From Symbiodinium natans (lineage: Eukaryota > Sar > Dinophyceae > Suessiales > Symbiodiniaceae), in the NCBI GenBank assembly GCA_905221605.1, contig CAJNDS010002834.1, positions 157,501 through 221,500 on the forward strand: a stretch of 64,000 nucleotides of DNA, read 5' to 3'. Made by a program: the position numbers and the translations under genes. Below are positions 18,394 to 28,151 of this stretch, piece by piece. Below the pieces are notes generated by a model. It made no database searches and had not been told where the DNA came from. It worked only from the letters and a program-made list of their open reading frames with translations. Position 1 is the first letter of the stretch. Every line of letters starts with the position of its first letter.

Positions 18394-18902
18394 GTTCCTA
18401 TTCTCATAGGCGACTTGTCTTCAGGGTACTCATTGAAGGAGGATAGTTTGGAAAACTGCCCCTATAAGGGCTCCCAAGGGAAGGGCCCATACCTTGAGGG
18501 CCCTTACAAACTGCCCAATCACTCATTCTATAGTTTGTACTGGCCCATACCTTGAGGGCCCTTACAAACTACAGAACGAGTGATTGCCGGAGTTCGGGAC
18601 GGGCGGTTGATATTCACGCGTTTAGGTTTGGGCAGCCCGAAACCCCAAACTCGAAAACCCAAATCCCAAATCCTTGACCCTTCAGGGCTTAGGCTTTGGG
18701 TTTTGGGGTTTAGGGTCCCAAAACCCCAAACCCCAAACCCCAAACCCTTAAGGTTTAGGGTTTGGGGTTAGGGGGTGTAAAGTCCCACAGCCCCAAACCC
18801 CTAAACCCTCAACCCTCAACCCCTAAACCCTAAACCCTAAACCCTATAAGCCCTAAACCCTAAACCCCAAACCCTAAACCCTAAACCCTATAACTCCCTT
18901 AG
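18394..18902. other. Intron-like stretch with a hairpin element and a repeat block
   Basis: A duplicated 28-base stretch beginning GGCCCATACCTTGAGGGC occurs at 18484 and 18542, a hairpin lies at 18516-18586, then a possible short exon after GGAG at 18593-18618 (SGRAVDIHA) and degenerate CCCTAAA to 18898. Confidence 0.45.
18516..18586. repeat. Near-perfect hairpin
   Basis: The arm CAATCACTCATTCTATAGTT at 18516 is matched, inverted with two changes, by AACTACAGAACGAGTGATTG ending at 18586. It looks like a small element end to end. Confidence 0.7.
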
Positions 18903-18965
18903 GAACAGTTCGAGCTCACCGTGGATGTGGCCCGGGCCTGGGAGCGATTCCGCATCTGCTTGAGG
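18903..18965 (+). CDS. Exon, unknown protein
   Basis: Starts after CCCTTAG and reads EQFELTVDVARAWERFRICL then R, ending GAGG|GTTCAAAG. Twenty-one codons, phase 0 at both ends. Likely first of the set 18903, 19218, 19591, 20399, all of which begin at phase 0. Confidence 0.5.
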
Positions 18966-19217
18966 GTTCAAAGTTTAGGGTTTAGGGTTTCGGGTTTAGG
19001 GTTTCGGGTTTAGGGTTTCGGGTTTAGGGTTTAGGGTTCAGGGTTCAGGGTTTAGGGTTTAGGGTTTTAGGGTTCAGGGTTCAGGGTTTAGGGTTTAGGG
19101 TTTTAAGGTTTAGGGATTAGGGATTTAGGGTTTAGGGTTCAGGGTTTGGGGTTTAGGGTTTCGGGTTTGGGGTGTAAGGGCCGGTTATCGGGCGTGTCTG
19201 TCAGGGCTTCTCGCCAG

Positions 19218-19277
19218 CTCGACGTGATGATTGGGGACCTGATGGTTCGGGGATTGCCTCAACCTCCTAAAGCCTAA
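19218..19277 (+). CDS. Exon, unknown protein, 3' end uncertain
   Basis: Acceptor GGGCTTCTCGCCAG. Reads LDVMIGDLMVRGLPQPPKA to a TAA at 19275. Phase-0 donors are available at GTTCGG and at GCCTAA, so the exon may be shorter. The longer minus-strand frame here is taken as a shadow. Confidence 0.45.
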   Translation, partial: LDVMIGDLMVRGLPQPPKA

Positions 19278-19590
19278 GCCCTTCATCATGTTGTGTTTTC
19301 CCGAAAGGAGGGCGGGGTTCCTTTTTGGGCCCCTGGTGTGTTTTTGGGGCACCCCTCCCCCGCTTGCACACATATATATATATATAGGGCAATCACGTGC
19401 AGGGCTTGCTCTAGGTAGACCCTAAGCATTCCTGAACCCTAAACCCTCTTGAGTAAGCTTCAGGGATACTCGAAGTGCATACCTCGCAGCCCGAAACCCG
19501 AAACAGCCCTAAGCAACCCTCAACAACCCCAAAGCCTAAAGCTTTCACCCCCTAAAACGCCCCAAACCCTAAGCCCTGCCGGGAGCACAG

Positions 19591-19719
19591 ATCTCCGCCG
19601 ACCCCTGGAACATCACTTGCCAATCTGATTGGATGTTTACCAACCCTGTGTGTGGAAATTTGAGCACGGTGGTCTTGGTACGGCATCGTTGGGAGCAAGC
19701 CTCAGGCCTGTTTGTTTGA
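19591..19719 (+). CDS. Exon, unknown protein, 3' end uncertain
   Basis: After GGGAGCACAG the frame reads ISADPWNITCQSDWMFTNPV and stays open to TGA at 19717. Several in-phase GT sites (CCT|GTGTGT, ACG|GTGGTC, TTG|GTACGG) could be donors. Two frames on each strand are open here; this one has the acceptor. Confidence 0.45.
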   Translation: MSADPWNITCQSDWMFTNPVCGNLSTVVLVRHRWEQASGLFV

Positions 19720-20398
19720 GTTGGGTTTGGGCCAGCACCCTAGAAGTCCCTTGGGTTGCTGTAGATGTCGGGTCCCGGTTTGGCAGCCGACAGGTACTTC
19801 GAGGGCTTTTGGGGGCTTAGGGTTGAGGGTAGAATGTGACAGGGGATTCGGGGGTTGGGCAGGGTGCTGGGGTGTCTGGCTTCAGGGAAACGAGGTGTTA
19901 GAATCTTGGGGTTTGGGGAGTTGTTAGCTGCTTGTTTTGTTGTTCCTTTCACGTCCTGTCGGTTCAAGCCTTTGTGGGCCCTTTCTGCCTAGTGCCCTAA
20001 GGCCTCCGCCCCAAACCCTAACCCTCCCCAAGCCCTCAGGAACGGAGGCACAAGGAGTTCTCCTGTGCTGGCCTTATATGGAAGAATGTTTAATATTTGT
20101 GCGGGTTCTACGGCAAATAGTAGACAATAGGGGTGCCAAGGTTTGGGATTGGGGCTTAGTGTTTAGGATGCGTGGTTTAGGGTTTAGTGTGTGCGGCCGG
20201 AAGCCTGAACCCTGAGGGCGGGGAGGGTTTGAGGGTTTCTGAGGTTCAGGGTTAGGGCTCAGGATAGGCCAGCAACCCTTTATGCTCCCGAGTACTCCCT
20301 ACGCTTCAGCAAAGTTAGTCCGAGCAGGAGGACCCTGCGTCTGTCTTGTTCTGATTAATTAATAACTGTAACAGCTTTTTCGGTTTATCGTTCCGCAG

Positions 20399-20640
20399 CA
20401 ATGCTCGGCAGTCTGTACATGTCGGCGTAATTCGGAGACGGCGGAACAGCAGCTAGTCCCTTTCTTTGCGGTCAGGAGATGATGGTGCCCGAGGCCGAGG
20501 AAGTCTGGCAGTTGCGGTGGAGCCGCAACCATTGTGAAGCAGAAATGGTGCCACAGTGGCAAAGAAAGTCCGAGGAGCCGGGTCTGTGCGAGCAATGCAT
20601 TTTGCTACTGCAGCTGCAATCCGACAGGGGACCTCGAGGA
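20399..20640 (+). CDS. Exon region with an excellent acceptor, two competing frames
   Basis: The acceptor is CAGCTTTTTCGGTTTATCG then TTCCGCAG. The first part (20399-20470) reads QCSAVCTCRRNSETAEQQLV and could end at GCG|GTCAGG, phase 0. Beyond it, the same frame has one TGA and then a cysteine-rich stretch (CHSGKESPRSRVCASNAFCY..). Another frame reads VWQLRWSRNHCEAEMVPQWQ. A family C element follows directly. Which downstream frame is real cannot be settled here. Confidence 0.45.
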
Positions 20641-20729
20641 GGCCCCTCTTCCCTTTTTGGGGTTCAGGTTCCCTTATGCGGCCCTTAAACCAAAAAGGGC
20701 GCCCCTTCCCAGGTTACTCTTGGGCCTAG
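20640..20729. mobile_element. Family C introner-like element at the end of coding sequence
   Basis: Core CTTCCCTTTTTGGGGTTC, then AACCAAAAAGGGCGCCCC, then AGGTTACTCTTGGGCCTAG. The right end gives a TAG acceptor; the left terminal repeat is worn. Confidence 0.5.
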
Positions 20730-21104
20730 TACCTGTAGAACCCCAAGCCCTAAGCCCCTAGACCCTCAGAATGCTTGGGGGCCAAATAGGGATTGTTGTC
20801 TTTGTGTGTGTTTTTTTTGCTTAACAACAAATGGTAAACAGTAGTTGTGATTTTACATGACTCCCTCAGAGTTTCCGAGGTTTAGGGTTCAGGGTTCAGG
20901 GTTTAGGGTTTAGGGTTTAGGGTTTAGGGTTCAGGGTTCAGGGTTTCGGGTTTAGGGTTTAGGTTACTGCCCTGGCCTTTTCACAGCGTAGGACTCTTGG
21001 CCTTCGGCGCTTTGGTAGTTTGAAGGTGGAGGGGGGATTGGAGTTCGTCGGTTCTCAGCAACTAAACCCTAAACCCTAAACCCTAAACCCTAAACCCTGG
21101 AAAG

Positions 21105-21143
21105 ACGTGGACAAGAACAAGCCGGCGACGCTGAACCGGACTG
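21105..21143 (+). CDS. Short exon-like island
   Basis: After GGAAAG reads VDKNKPATLNRT and ends ACTG|GTGAACC. Phase 1 at both ends. Short, so only moderately supported. Confidence 0.35.
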
Positions 21144-21403
21144 GTGAACCCCCAACGACCCTCAGTAATTCGGGGCCCTACAGCACCTCAAAATGCACAC
21201 ACAACTACAGGGTGGTTGGGGGGTGGGGGGGGGGGGGATTTCTACCCTAAACCCTAAACCCTAAACCGTAAAACCCTAAACCCTAAACCCTAACCCCTGG
21301 AAACCCCCTCCCGAAGCCCTCCGCATGAGGTTGCGCGGCCACGGCGCGAATCAACGTGAACATCGACACTGCCTGCTCCTCAAGCTGACTCCTCAAAAAA
21401 ATA

Positions 21404-21626
21404 CCCAGAGGGTCCATTTGTAGGACCATTATGGAATTGGGTACCCCAAAACCCCGTTTAGTATGGCTTTTGGGTACCTAATTCCATAATAGCACCCCTA
21501 AGGATCCATGTACCTATATAGTATATACTTAGGCCTTAAAGGGGTTCCTATATAGTAGCTTTAGGGCCCAAGTATATACTATATAGGTACATGGATCCTT
21601 TGGGTACTACAAATGGACCCTCTGGG
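21404..21626. mobile_element. Palindromic element, family I, carrying a nested family E copy
   Basis: Outer ends CCCAGAGGGTCCATTTGTAG and TACAAATGGACCCTCTGGG are inverted. The right arm is interrupted at 21496-21604 by an inverted family E element. An uninterrupted relative is at 43729-43839. Confidence 0.8.
21496..21604 (-). mobile_element. Family E element nested in family I
   Basis: Opposite orientation to the copies at 11033 and 18193. Flanks CAC and TAC agree at two of three bases, consistent with a worn 3-base duplication. Confidence 0.8.
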
Positions 21627-21629
21627 CTA

Positions 21630-21714
21630 CTTAGCAGCCCAGTGGGAACCCTTTGCCCTTTTTTGTTGGTTCAAGGATGGCTTGTAAAGGTACCAACCCA
21701 CAAAAGGGTACCTA
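21630..21714 (+). mobile_element. Family B introner, right half lost
   Basis: CTTAGCAGCCCAGTGGGAAC, CCTTTTTTGTTGGTTCAAGG and CAAAAGGGTACC follow family B order, then the element stops at degenerate telomere repeat. Confidence 0.55.
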
Positions 21715-21958
21715 AACCCGATCCTTCAACCCTACACTGAAGCCCTAAATCCTAAACCCTGAACCTTGCAACACAGCCTGCTTTGTGATATGTGCTCGTC
21801 GTCAAACAGGAGAAGATGCCCAAGAAAGCCCTAACGCCAGATGTGGACCCTAAACCCGAAACCCTAAACTGTAAACGGACATGGTACGTTGCATGCCAAC
21901 GCCTTAATTACACTTGTCCACAACACCAGGTGTTTGGGAGAACCCGGGCATGGCCCGG

Positions 21959-22054
21959 CTTAGAAGTAGCCCAGCAACCAAACTATAAGGAGGACTCCGG
22001 TGCCCCAAAAGGGTCGTTCCCTAAATTATGGTCCCCTTTGGGGTCTACCCCAAG
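21959..22054 (-). mobile_element. Family B introner in reverse orientation
   Basis: CTTAGAAGTAGCCCAGCAAC on the left and GGGGTCTACCCCAAG on the right are the two family B ends read backwards. The only clear minus-oriented copy in the window. Confidence 0.5.
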
Positions 22055-22104
22055 GAAGCGGCAACCACTAAAACCCTAAACCCTGAACCCCGGACCCCCA
22101 AAAG

Positions 22105-22161
22105 GTGTTGGTGAACTTCTTCCGCTCGGTGCGGCGAGGACTGGAAGAGGCCCAGGGGAAG
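22105..22161 (+). CDS. Exon-like island, unknown protein
   Basis: After CCCAAAAG reads VLVNFFRSVRRGLEEAQGK. Phase 0 at the start; a GA donor (AAG|GATTTA) would keep phase 0. Confidence 0.45.
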
Positions 22162-22946
22162 GATTTATATAGGGCTTTTTAGGGTTCAGGGTTTAGGGTT
22201 TAGGCTTTGTGATTACATTTAGGGTGAGAGTTGGGGTGTACGGTCTACGGCTTACGGTGTTGCAGGCATGGGACAGACCTAAGTAATTGAGGTTGGAGGC
22301 TTTGGGTTTTAGGGTTCAGAGCTTTGTGCCATCATTGTGAATTGTTTGTTGTTTCAAAGGGGCTTCAAGCCCTTTGTCCTAGGAAGGGAAGGGGAGGGAG
22401 GGCGGGAGACGCAGCGGAAGTTTCGGGGGTTAGGGTCTGGTTCGGGGGGGAGTCGTGCTGGCTGAGACGGACAGCATGAGCCTAACCCTATAGGGCTTAG
22501 GGTAGAGGGTGTAGGGTTTAGTAAAGCCTTAAGCTCTAGTGTGACAGTCATGCTTGGAGGCGTCGCATCTTGGATTTAAAGGGGTCGCTGGCTCGTCTCA
22601 ATGCTTAATTAGCGGGCTCGCCCTTTCAGAGGGCTTTTCATTTAGGGCTTAGGGCTTGGGATGTAAGGTGCAGGGGTTTGGGGTTTTGAAGGCATCCCCA
22701 AAACCACCCTTAACCCTAGACCCTAAACCCTATATATTCAGCTCTACTTCCAAAGAATCGTGTGGAGTGGGATTCAAAGCCTAGGGCTAAGATTTAGGGC
22801 TTCACGTGCCTGAATGTTGGGCTCCTTCTGGAATCTAGGGTAGGTCCTTGGAGTTTCAGGATTCAGCATTTCGGGTGAACCCGGCTTCTGAGGTTAGGGT
22901 TTAGGGTTTAGGGTCTCTCTTTGACTTCTGGCGGGTGGCGTAACAG

Positions 22947-25149
22947 CGTAAGGGATGGGATCTATTTCGACCGGCAACCCTCCCAAACCATCGAACCAAG
23001 GTGGAAGAGGCCACCCAAAGATCCGATTTCTCAGGAGACTTGCTCTACTCCTCAATTTCTAAACCCTACACCCGCCTACAGGGTGCCTCTTGGCAACCTA
23101 CCCTCTATCCCACCTAGCCCTGAGCCCTGAAACCCCTGAAACCCCTGAAACCCCTGAAACCCTGAAACCCCTGAAACCCTGAAACCCTAAACCCTAAACC
23201 CTAAACCTTCAACTACCTTCAAGGACAGGGCCCCTTCTTGGCCAGGTGCGAGAGGGACCCCTGCAGCCAGCACGCCGCTTCCAGTTCCACAACGGGGCCG
23301 GGGTCAGGAACTCGAAGTCCCCTACTTGAAGGGTTTAGGGTTTAGGGTTTAGGGTTTAGGGTTTAGGGTTTAGGGAGTGGGGTTTTTTGGCTACGGGATA
23401 CAGGCCTTCGAGCTTTTGGTTTGCAAGCTTTGTGTGTTGGTTTTGGGGCTTTGGGGAGTTCAGATAGTGGGGGGGGGGGGGTGTACCCTAAAAGCCCCCA
23501 AGGTAGCTCTGTTTTGACTGGTATAAGAACATACGCCCGATCGGAAAGCCTTCGCGAAATCCACAGTGATAGAAGGAGCTACACTTTGAACCGTGGTGTA
23601 GACGTTCAGGGCTTCACGGTTTCGGGAAACCCTAAACTCTATGCCAGGTTTTTCATGTTATCCCTGAACCCCCCAAACTCCTCTCAATGGCAGGGTCTGG
23701 GGGGGGTTGCCGCTGAGGTGAAGATCACTGTGAAGTGGCGACAGCTCCGGACACGCTGGCGCCTAAGGGGGCAGCAGTAGAGTGAATTGATGGTCTTTTT
23801 TTAAGGGGGAACCCTAAATATAAGGGGCCGCCTTAGAAGCCGCCTTAGAAAAGCAACCCCCCAAAAGGGACGATATAAGTTGGAGAGGTGACTATTTGCC
23901 CTTGCAGCTTAGGATCAGGATCAGGGGTTTAGGGTTTAGGGTTTAGGGTCCTCGGACGCGAGGTGCTTTGCCGGTTTGCCCTTTGCGCCCCCGAAGAGTC
24001 GGTTCCGGTGCCCGATGACACCCAACGCCCACCCGCAACCTAAGCCCGCAACCCTAAACCTTAAGCCCTAAACCCGAAACCCTAAACCCCAAACCCTAAA
24101 CCCTAAACCCTAAACCCTAAACCTTAAACCTGAACTTCATCCTTAAAAGCCTGAAACCCTAAACCCGAAGCCCTAAACCCTAACCCCTAAACCCTAAAAC
24201 CCTAAACCCTAAACCCTACCTTAGCCCAGAGGCCGTAAGCCCCCGATTCTCGAGACCTGAGTCCCAAAACTCGAAACCCTAAGCCCAGCAAGCCCACACC
24301 ACCTGCGGTTTTGGCTTCAGGTTTTATATATCCCTAAACCCTAAACCCCAAGAACCCTAAACCCTAAACCCTAAACCCTAAACCCCAAGAACCCAACACC
24401 CACTTGTTTGTAGGTTCGTGTTCGAAAACCTCTTAGAGGATTCTTTGGTAACCGAAATTTTGTTGGGCTCCTTAAGCCTTAAGGTAAACCCTGAAATCCC
24501 CTCCTGGGCTCCTGAACCCTAAACTCTAAACCAAAACCCTATTCCCCAAACCCTTCCCAGGATCGTCCGTGGACCTTGAGCCGGGTGAGAGCAGCGGCAG
24601 CTACCCCCTTCGTTCAGCAGCCTTGCACTCAGGGGGTCTGCAGGGGGGGGGGGGGGGGCCTTTGGGGGGAGTTTAGGGTTTAGGGCTAGGGTTTAGGGTT
24701 GAGGGTTTAGGGTTTAGGGTTTAGGGTTTAGGGTTTAGGGTTTAGGACGTTTAGGCGGTTTTAGGGTTTGGGGGTTTCGGGCTCGGGGTCGCCTAGGCTT
24801 CCGCGATGTCGTTTTTCGATCTGGGCCTCCTGGGTTTCGGACTACTTCTTGGGTGTGGGGTTTAGGGTTTAGGGTTTAGGGTTTAGGGTTTAGGGTTTAG
24901 GGTTTAGGGTTTAGGGCTTCGGGGTGCCCCTATACTCAGAAATACCCGTGATGCCGTGGAAGGTTTCCATTGGCAGTCTGGCAGATTCAACCTCTGGCCA
25001 TTCAGGGTCAGCGAAAGTTGCAAGATTGCGCGCCCATGAACTCATGAAGATGCAATCCTTGAACCATCCGTTGTCTGACCATCCTCCTTGCGCAGCCATC
25101 CTGCCCCAAAATCCCTCACTCTAGACTTCCGAGGACCCATTTTTTGGGG
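22947..25149 (+). CDS. Nine-exon chain, unknown protein
   Basis: Exons by eye with phases: 22947-23034 (0-1), 23224-23332 (1-2), 23528-23592 (2-1), 23718-23776 (1-0), 23963-24007 (0-0), 24561-24635 (0-0), 24797-24852 (0-2), 24940-25006 (2-0), 25096-25149 (0-0). All eight joins agree in phase and none needs a stop codon. The first donor is GA, the rest GT. Readings include RKGWDLFRPATLPNHRTKVE, FLARCERDPCSQHAASSSTT, TYARSESLREIHSDRRSYTL, VLCRFALCAPEESVP, a hydrophobic MSFFDLGLLGFGLLLG (possible membrane segment) and DAVEGFHWQSGRFNLWPF. Acceptors at 22946 (TCTCTCTTTGACTTCTGG..ACAG) and 25095 (CCATCCTCCTTGCGCAG) are strong. Introns hold arrays and, at 23789-23907, a palindromic element. I do not recognise the protein. 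The open frames 24924-25124 (+) and 24911-25099 (-) overlap these exons in other frames and are rejected. Confidence 0.6.
23789..23907. mobile_element. Palindromic element, family M, serving as intron end
   Basis: TTTTTTTAAGGGGGAACCC and the later CCCCCCAAAAGGGACGATAT form a loose inverted repeat; it ends TATTTGCCCTTGCAG. A better-preserved copy is at 27652-27774. Confidence 0.5.
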
Positions 25150-25496
25150 GTCGTTTTGGTCTCCCAAAACCATTGATGAGGTCCCTGGAAGTATCAGGTC
25201 ATTATTCAGCCTCATCTGGGCCTTGGTTGGAAGATTGAAGGGGGGGGGGGGGGTGGAAACCCTAAACCCTAAACAAACCTTCAGCCCAAACCCCAACCCT
25301 AAGTTTGAATGGAGGGTGGACCCCTCATTCCTAAACCCTAAACCCTAAACCCTAAACCCCAAACCCCAAGCCCCAAACCCCAAACCCTGAAGGCGGCAGG
25401 GTAGCTTAGGATCCCAGATGTCTTGGGGGATCCTTAACTCCCTACTTGAAGGTTCATGGTACTTAGTAACCCAACTATAGCTGTACTTGAGACCCT

Positions 25497-25655
25497 AAAC
25501 CCTAAACCCTAGACCCTAAACCCCAAACCCCAAACCCCAAACCCCAAACCCCAAACCCCAAACCCCAAACCCTAAACCCTAAACCCTAAACCCTAAACCC
25601 TAAACCCTAAACCCTAAACCCTAAACCCTAAACCCTAAACCCTAAACCCTAAACC
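25497..25655. repeat. CCCTAAA/CCCCAAA array
   Basis: About 22 units: a few CCCTAAA, then a run of CCCCAAA, then pure CCCTAAA. Confidence 0.85.
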
Positions 25656-25832
25656 CTAACTTAAGCCTCTACTCATAGCCCAACTATCACCCTCTTAGGG
25701 TACTTAAGGGGCTTATGTGGGGTGATAGCTACACGGATACTGGGTCTAAGCTCTACACCCCAAGGCTCCAGAGCTTCCCCAAACCCCACGGACGATCCTG
25801 GGAAGGGTTTAGGGTTTATGGCTTTAGGGTTT

Positions 25833-26104
25833 AGGGTTTTAGGGTTTTAGGGTTTTAGAGTTTTAGGGTTTTAGGGTTTTAGGGTTTTAGGGTTTTAGGG
25901 TTTTAGGGTTTTAGGGTTTTAGGGTTTTAGGGTTTTAGGGTTTTAGGGTTTTAGGGTTTTAGGGTTTTAGGGTTTTAGGGTTTTAGGGTTTTAGGGTTTT
26001 AGTGTTTTAGGGTTTTAGGGTTTTAGGGTTTTAGGGTTTTAGGGTTTTAGGGTTTTAGGGTTTTAGGGTTTTAGGGTTTTAGGGTTTTAGGGTTTTAGGG
26101 TTTA
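25833..26104. repeat. TTTTAGGG octamer array
   Basis: About 33 nearly perfect copies of an 8-base unit with one extra T, the most uniform variant block in the window. It ends TTTAG|GAG, which is also the acceptor of the next exon. Confidence 0.9.
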
Positions 26105-26105
26105 G

Positions 26106-26239
26106 GAGGATCCTGCAAGAGTGCAAGCCAGCACGCGAGCCTACGCCGAGATGGACCACATCCATATTGAAGAGATGAAAAAGATGATTGAGGAGATGAA
26201 GCTCACTCGGTGCAGCATCGTGGAAATCGTCGGATCGAG
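26106..26239 (+). CDS. Exon, unknown protein
   Basis: Starts right after the TTTTAGGG array (TTTAG|GAG) and reads AYAEMDHIHIEEMKKMIEEM within 44 codons, then GATCGAG|GTCGCG as donor (phase 2). Without that donor the frame stays open to TGA at 26271. Acidic/basic helix. It fits the phase of the preceding chain and of the next exon. Confidence 0.55.
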
Positions 26240-26459
26240 GTCGCGCGATGTGCGTCGCCAGGCCGCCCCTTGATTTCCGAGGCTGGATTTGCTATCTGCC
26301 GTGCACACTCGAGCCCGTGCCAATACCCTGGGTTTAGGGTTTGGGAGTTTGGGAGTTTGGGATGTACGGAAACAGGGGTACCCTTCTTGGGGGGTGTTCC
26401 TATAGGCAAGGAATCGGGGTTATGAAGGACACCCCCCCTCCTTGTTTTGGGAATGCAAG

Positions 26460-26513
26460 TCTGATGCAGGAGAAGTTCGCGGACGTGAGGTTCTGGTTGC
26501 AGGAGCTCCCTAA
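26460..26513 (+). CDS. Exon, unknown protein, 3' end uncertain
   Basis: After CCTTGTTTTGGGAATGCAAG reads LMQEKFADVRFWLQELPKS, phase 2 at the start as required by 26239. Possible donors GAC|GTGAGG and GTGAG|GTTCTG lie inside. Confidence 0.5.
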   Translation, partial: SDAGEVRGREVLVAGAP

Positions 26514-26684
26514 AAGCCTGTGTGGCTTACCTTTAGGGTTTTGTGTATAGGGTTTAGGGTTTAGGGATTCTGAGGGGAGGGGTATACTCTGTATTTGAGG
26601 GTGCTCTGATCTGGGTACCAATCTATTGGTGTGCTTGGGGTTTCCAGGGTTGAGGAAAGACCTTCAGTTAGGGTCTAAGGAGGA

Positions 26685-26835
26685 CCCGCTAGAAGGGACC
26701 CTTCATCTTATTCCCCTATACAACCTCTCTATATACCTTATAAAATCCCTATATACCTAAGTAGCCCCTAAATAGACCCCAAAATAAGCCATAAGGTCCC
26801 TTGTAAGGGTCCCTCTCTTCAGTCCCTTAGGGCTT
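26685..26835. mobile_element. Element, family H
   Basis: GGGACCCTTCATCTTATTCC, CTATATACCTTATAAAATCC, AAGGTCCCTTGTAAGGGTCC. Related copies: 32085-32235 and 46836-46935 in this orientation; 27570-27645 and 41340-41470 inverted. Confidence 0.6.
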
Positions 26836-27214
26836 TTGTAGTTTTATTCCCCTAGTAGCCCCTATATATTCACCCTAAACCCTAAACCCTAAACCCTTAT
26901 ACGGGTCCCTTGTAAGGGTCCCTCCTTCAGCCCTTTGACTCAGCCACCCTGCGCGTGTGGGCCTTTCAGGGGCTTCCAGGGTCGAGCCTTTTTGTCGACT
27001 CGCGTTTTTTTTTTTTTTTTTGGGGGGGGATTTTAGGTTTCTTTTTTGTTTTTTTTGGGTTTGTTTTTTTGGTTTTTGGGGTTTTGGGGTTTTTTGGGTT
27101 TTTTGGGGTTTTTGGTTTTTTTTTTGTGTTTTTGGGTTTAGGGTTTAGGGGCATGCGCTACCCCGCAAGAAGCTTCACATAACAATATCCACCTAGGAAC
27201 TCCCCTCACGAAAG

Positions 27215-27299
27215 TGTCCGAACTCGAGGATTCGCTCGAGTGTCGAGTTTGCAGTTGTTTGCTTGACATCGGCATTGGGGCCACTTGTGTCATGATAAG
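27215..27299 (+). CDS. Possible exon, cysteine-bearing
   Basis: After CTCACGAAAG one frame reads SELEDSLECRVCSCLLDIGI and stays open to a possible donor ATAA|GTTTGG. A second frame is also open, so support is moderate. Confidence 0.35.
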
Positions 27300-27462
27300 T
27301 TTGGCCCTAAACCCCAAACCCTAAACCTAAACCCTAAACCCTAAACCCTAAACCCTAAACCCTAAACCCTAAACCCTAAACCCTAAACCCTAAACCCTAA
27401 ACCCTAAACCCTAAGAAAGGAGAAAGTGCCTGAAAGTGCCTGCCATTGAAGCGCCTCTTCAG

Positions 27463-27513
27463 GTCAGGTGTCTTGCCGTAGCTTGGGAACCACTCGCTAC
27501 CCAAGCCACTCAA
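27463..27513 (+). CDS. Possible exon
   Basis: Strong acceptor CCATTGAAGCGCCTCTTCAG. Reads VRCLAVAWEPLATQATQ to TAA at 27514. A phase-0 donor GCC|GTAGCT lies inside. Confidence 0.35.
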
Positions 27514-27651
27514 TAATTCTCCATACGGTCAGGCAACAACATTAAGGCTTGTTATTCGGGGTTTAGGGTTTAGGGTTTAGGGTTCTTTAGGGGCTATTTA
27601 GGGGCTACTTAGGCATATAGGGGTTATTTTAAGGGATAGCTAGGGTTTTAT

Positions 27652-27774
27652 GGTCAGTTCTCAAAATTAGGTCCCTTTTTGGGTATCCTAAATATGAGGG
27701 GGGCCTCATTATGGGACCCAAAAAGGGACCATATTTTAGAGAGATGATCATATTGTCTCCCTTCCTTTTAACAG
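27652..27774. mobile_element. Palindromic element, family M
   Basis: TCTCAAAATTAGGTCCCTTT and its inverse AAAGGGACCATATTTTAGAG flank the centre; the right end runs into CTTCCTTTTAACAG, a good acceptor. Confidence 0.65.
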
Positions 27775-28151
27775 GAATCTTTCTCTAAGCAGTCAGTCAA
27801 TCAATCAATCAATCAAAAATCAAGCAATCAGTCAATCAATCAATGTGGTCACTGTAAGACAGTGCGAACTCTGTGACTCTTAGGGGGCTTAGTGCTTCCT
27901 ACATCCCAGATCCTCAAAAAGCCACACACCCTAAACCCTAAACCTAGCCCTAAACCCTAAACCCTAAACCCTAAACCCTAAACCCTAAACCCTAAACCCT
28001 AAACCCTAAACCCTAAAAACCCTAAACCCCCTAAACCCCCTAAACCCCTAAACCCCAAACCCTAAACCCTAAACCCTAAACCCTAAACCCCCTAAACCCC
28101 TAAACCCTAAACCCCTAGACCCCAGAACCCTGACCTGAACCGAGCACGCAG

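Larger units (their letters stand above)
20730..22104. other. Intron-like stretch with nested elements
   Basis: Arrays at 20878-20960 and 21061-21100, a short exon-like island at 21105-21143, a nested element pair at 21404-21626, family B pieces at 21630-21714 and 21959-22054, and a possible coding scrap at 21880-21955 (open, no clean acceptor). Confidence 0.5.
25150..26105. other. Intron-like stretch dominated by arrays
   Basis: G-run at 25239-25252, CCCTAAA and CCCCAAA arrays (25255-25385, 25497-25655), a 'GTACTTAGTA' family piece (25437-25490), an unusual inverted 25-base copy of an exon boundary (25786-25810), and a long TTTTAGGG array. Confidence 0.55.
26520..28151. other. Mixed stretch: elements, a low-complexity T/G region, possible exons
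   Basis: Element at 26685-26835, T/G-rich low-complexity sequence at 27004-27140 (open on both strands but only because of its composition), possible exons at 27215-27299 and 27463-27513, a CCCTAAA array (27304-27412), element pieces at 27570-27645 and 27652-27774, a TCAA microsatellite (27793-27845) and arrays to 28140. Confidence 0.5.

Noticed and set aside
24924..25124. 66-codon + open frame and its 62-codon minus partner (24911-25099)
   Set aside because: Both cross a strong acceptor at 24939; the exon that starts there in another frame fits the phases of its neighbours.
26955..27182. Phenylalanine/glycine-rich + frames and a lysine/proline-rich minus frame
   Set aside because: Created by a low-complexity T/G tract; no splice signals or codon pattern.
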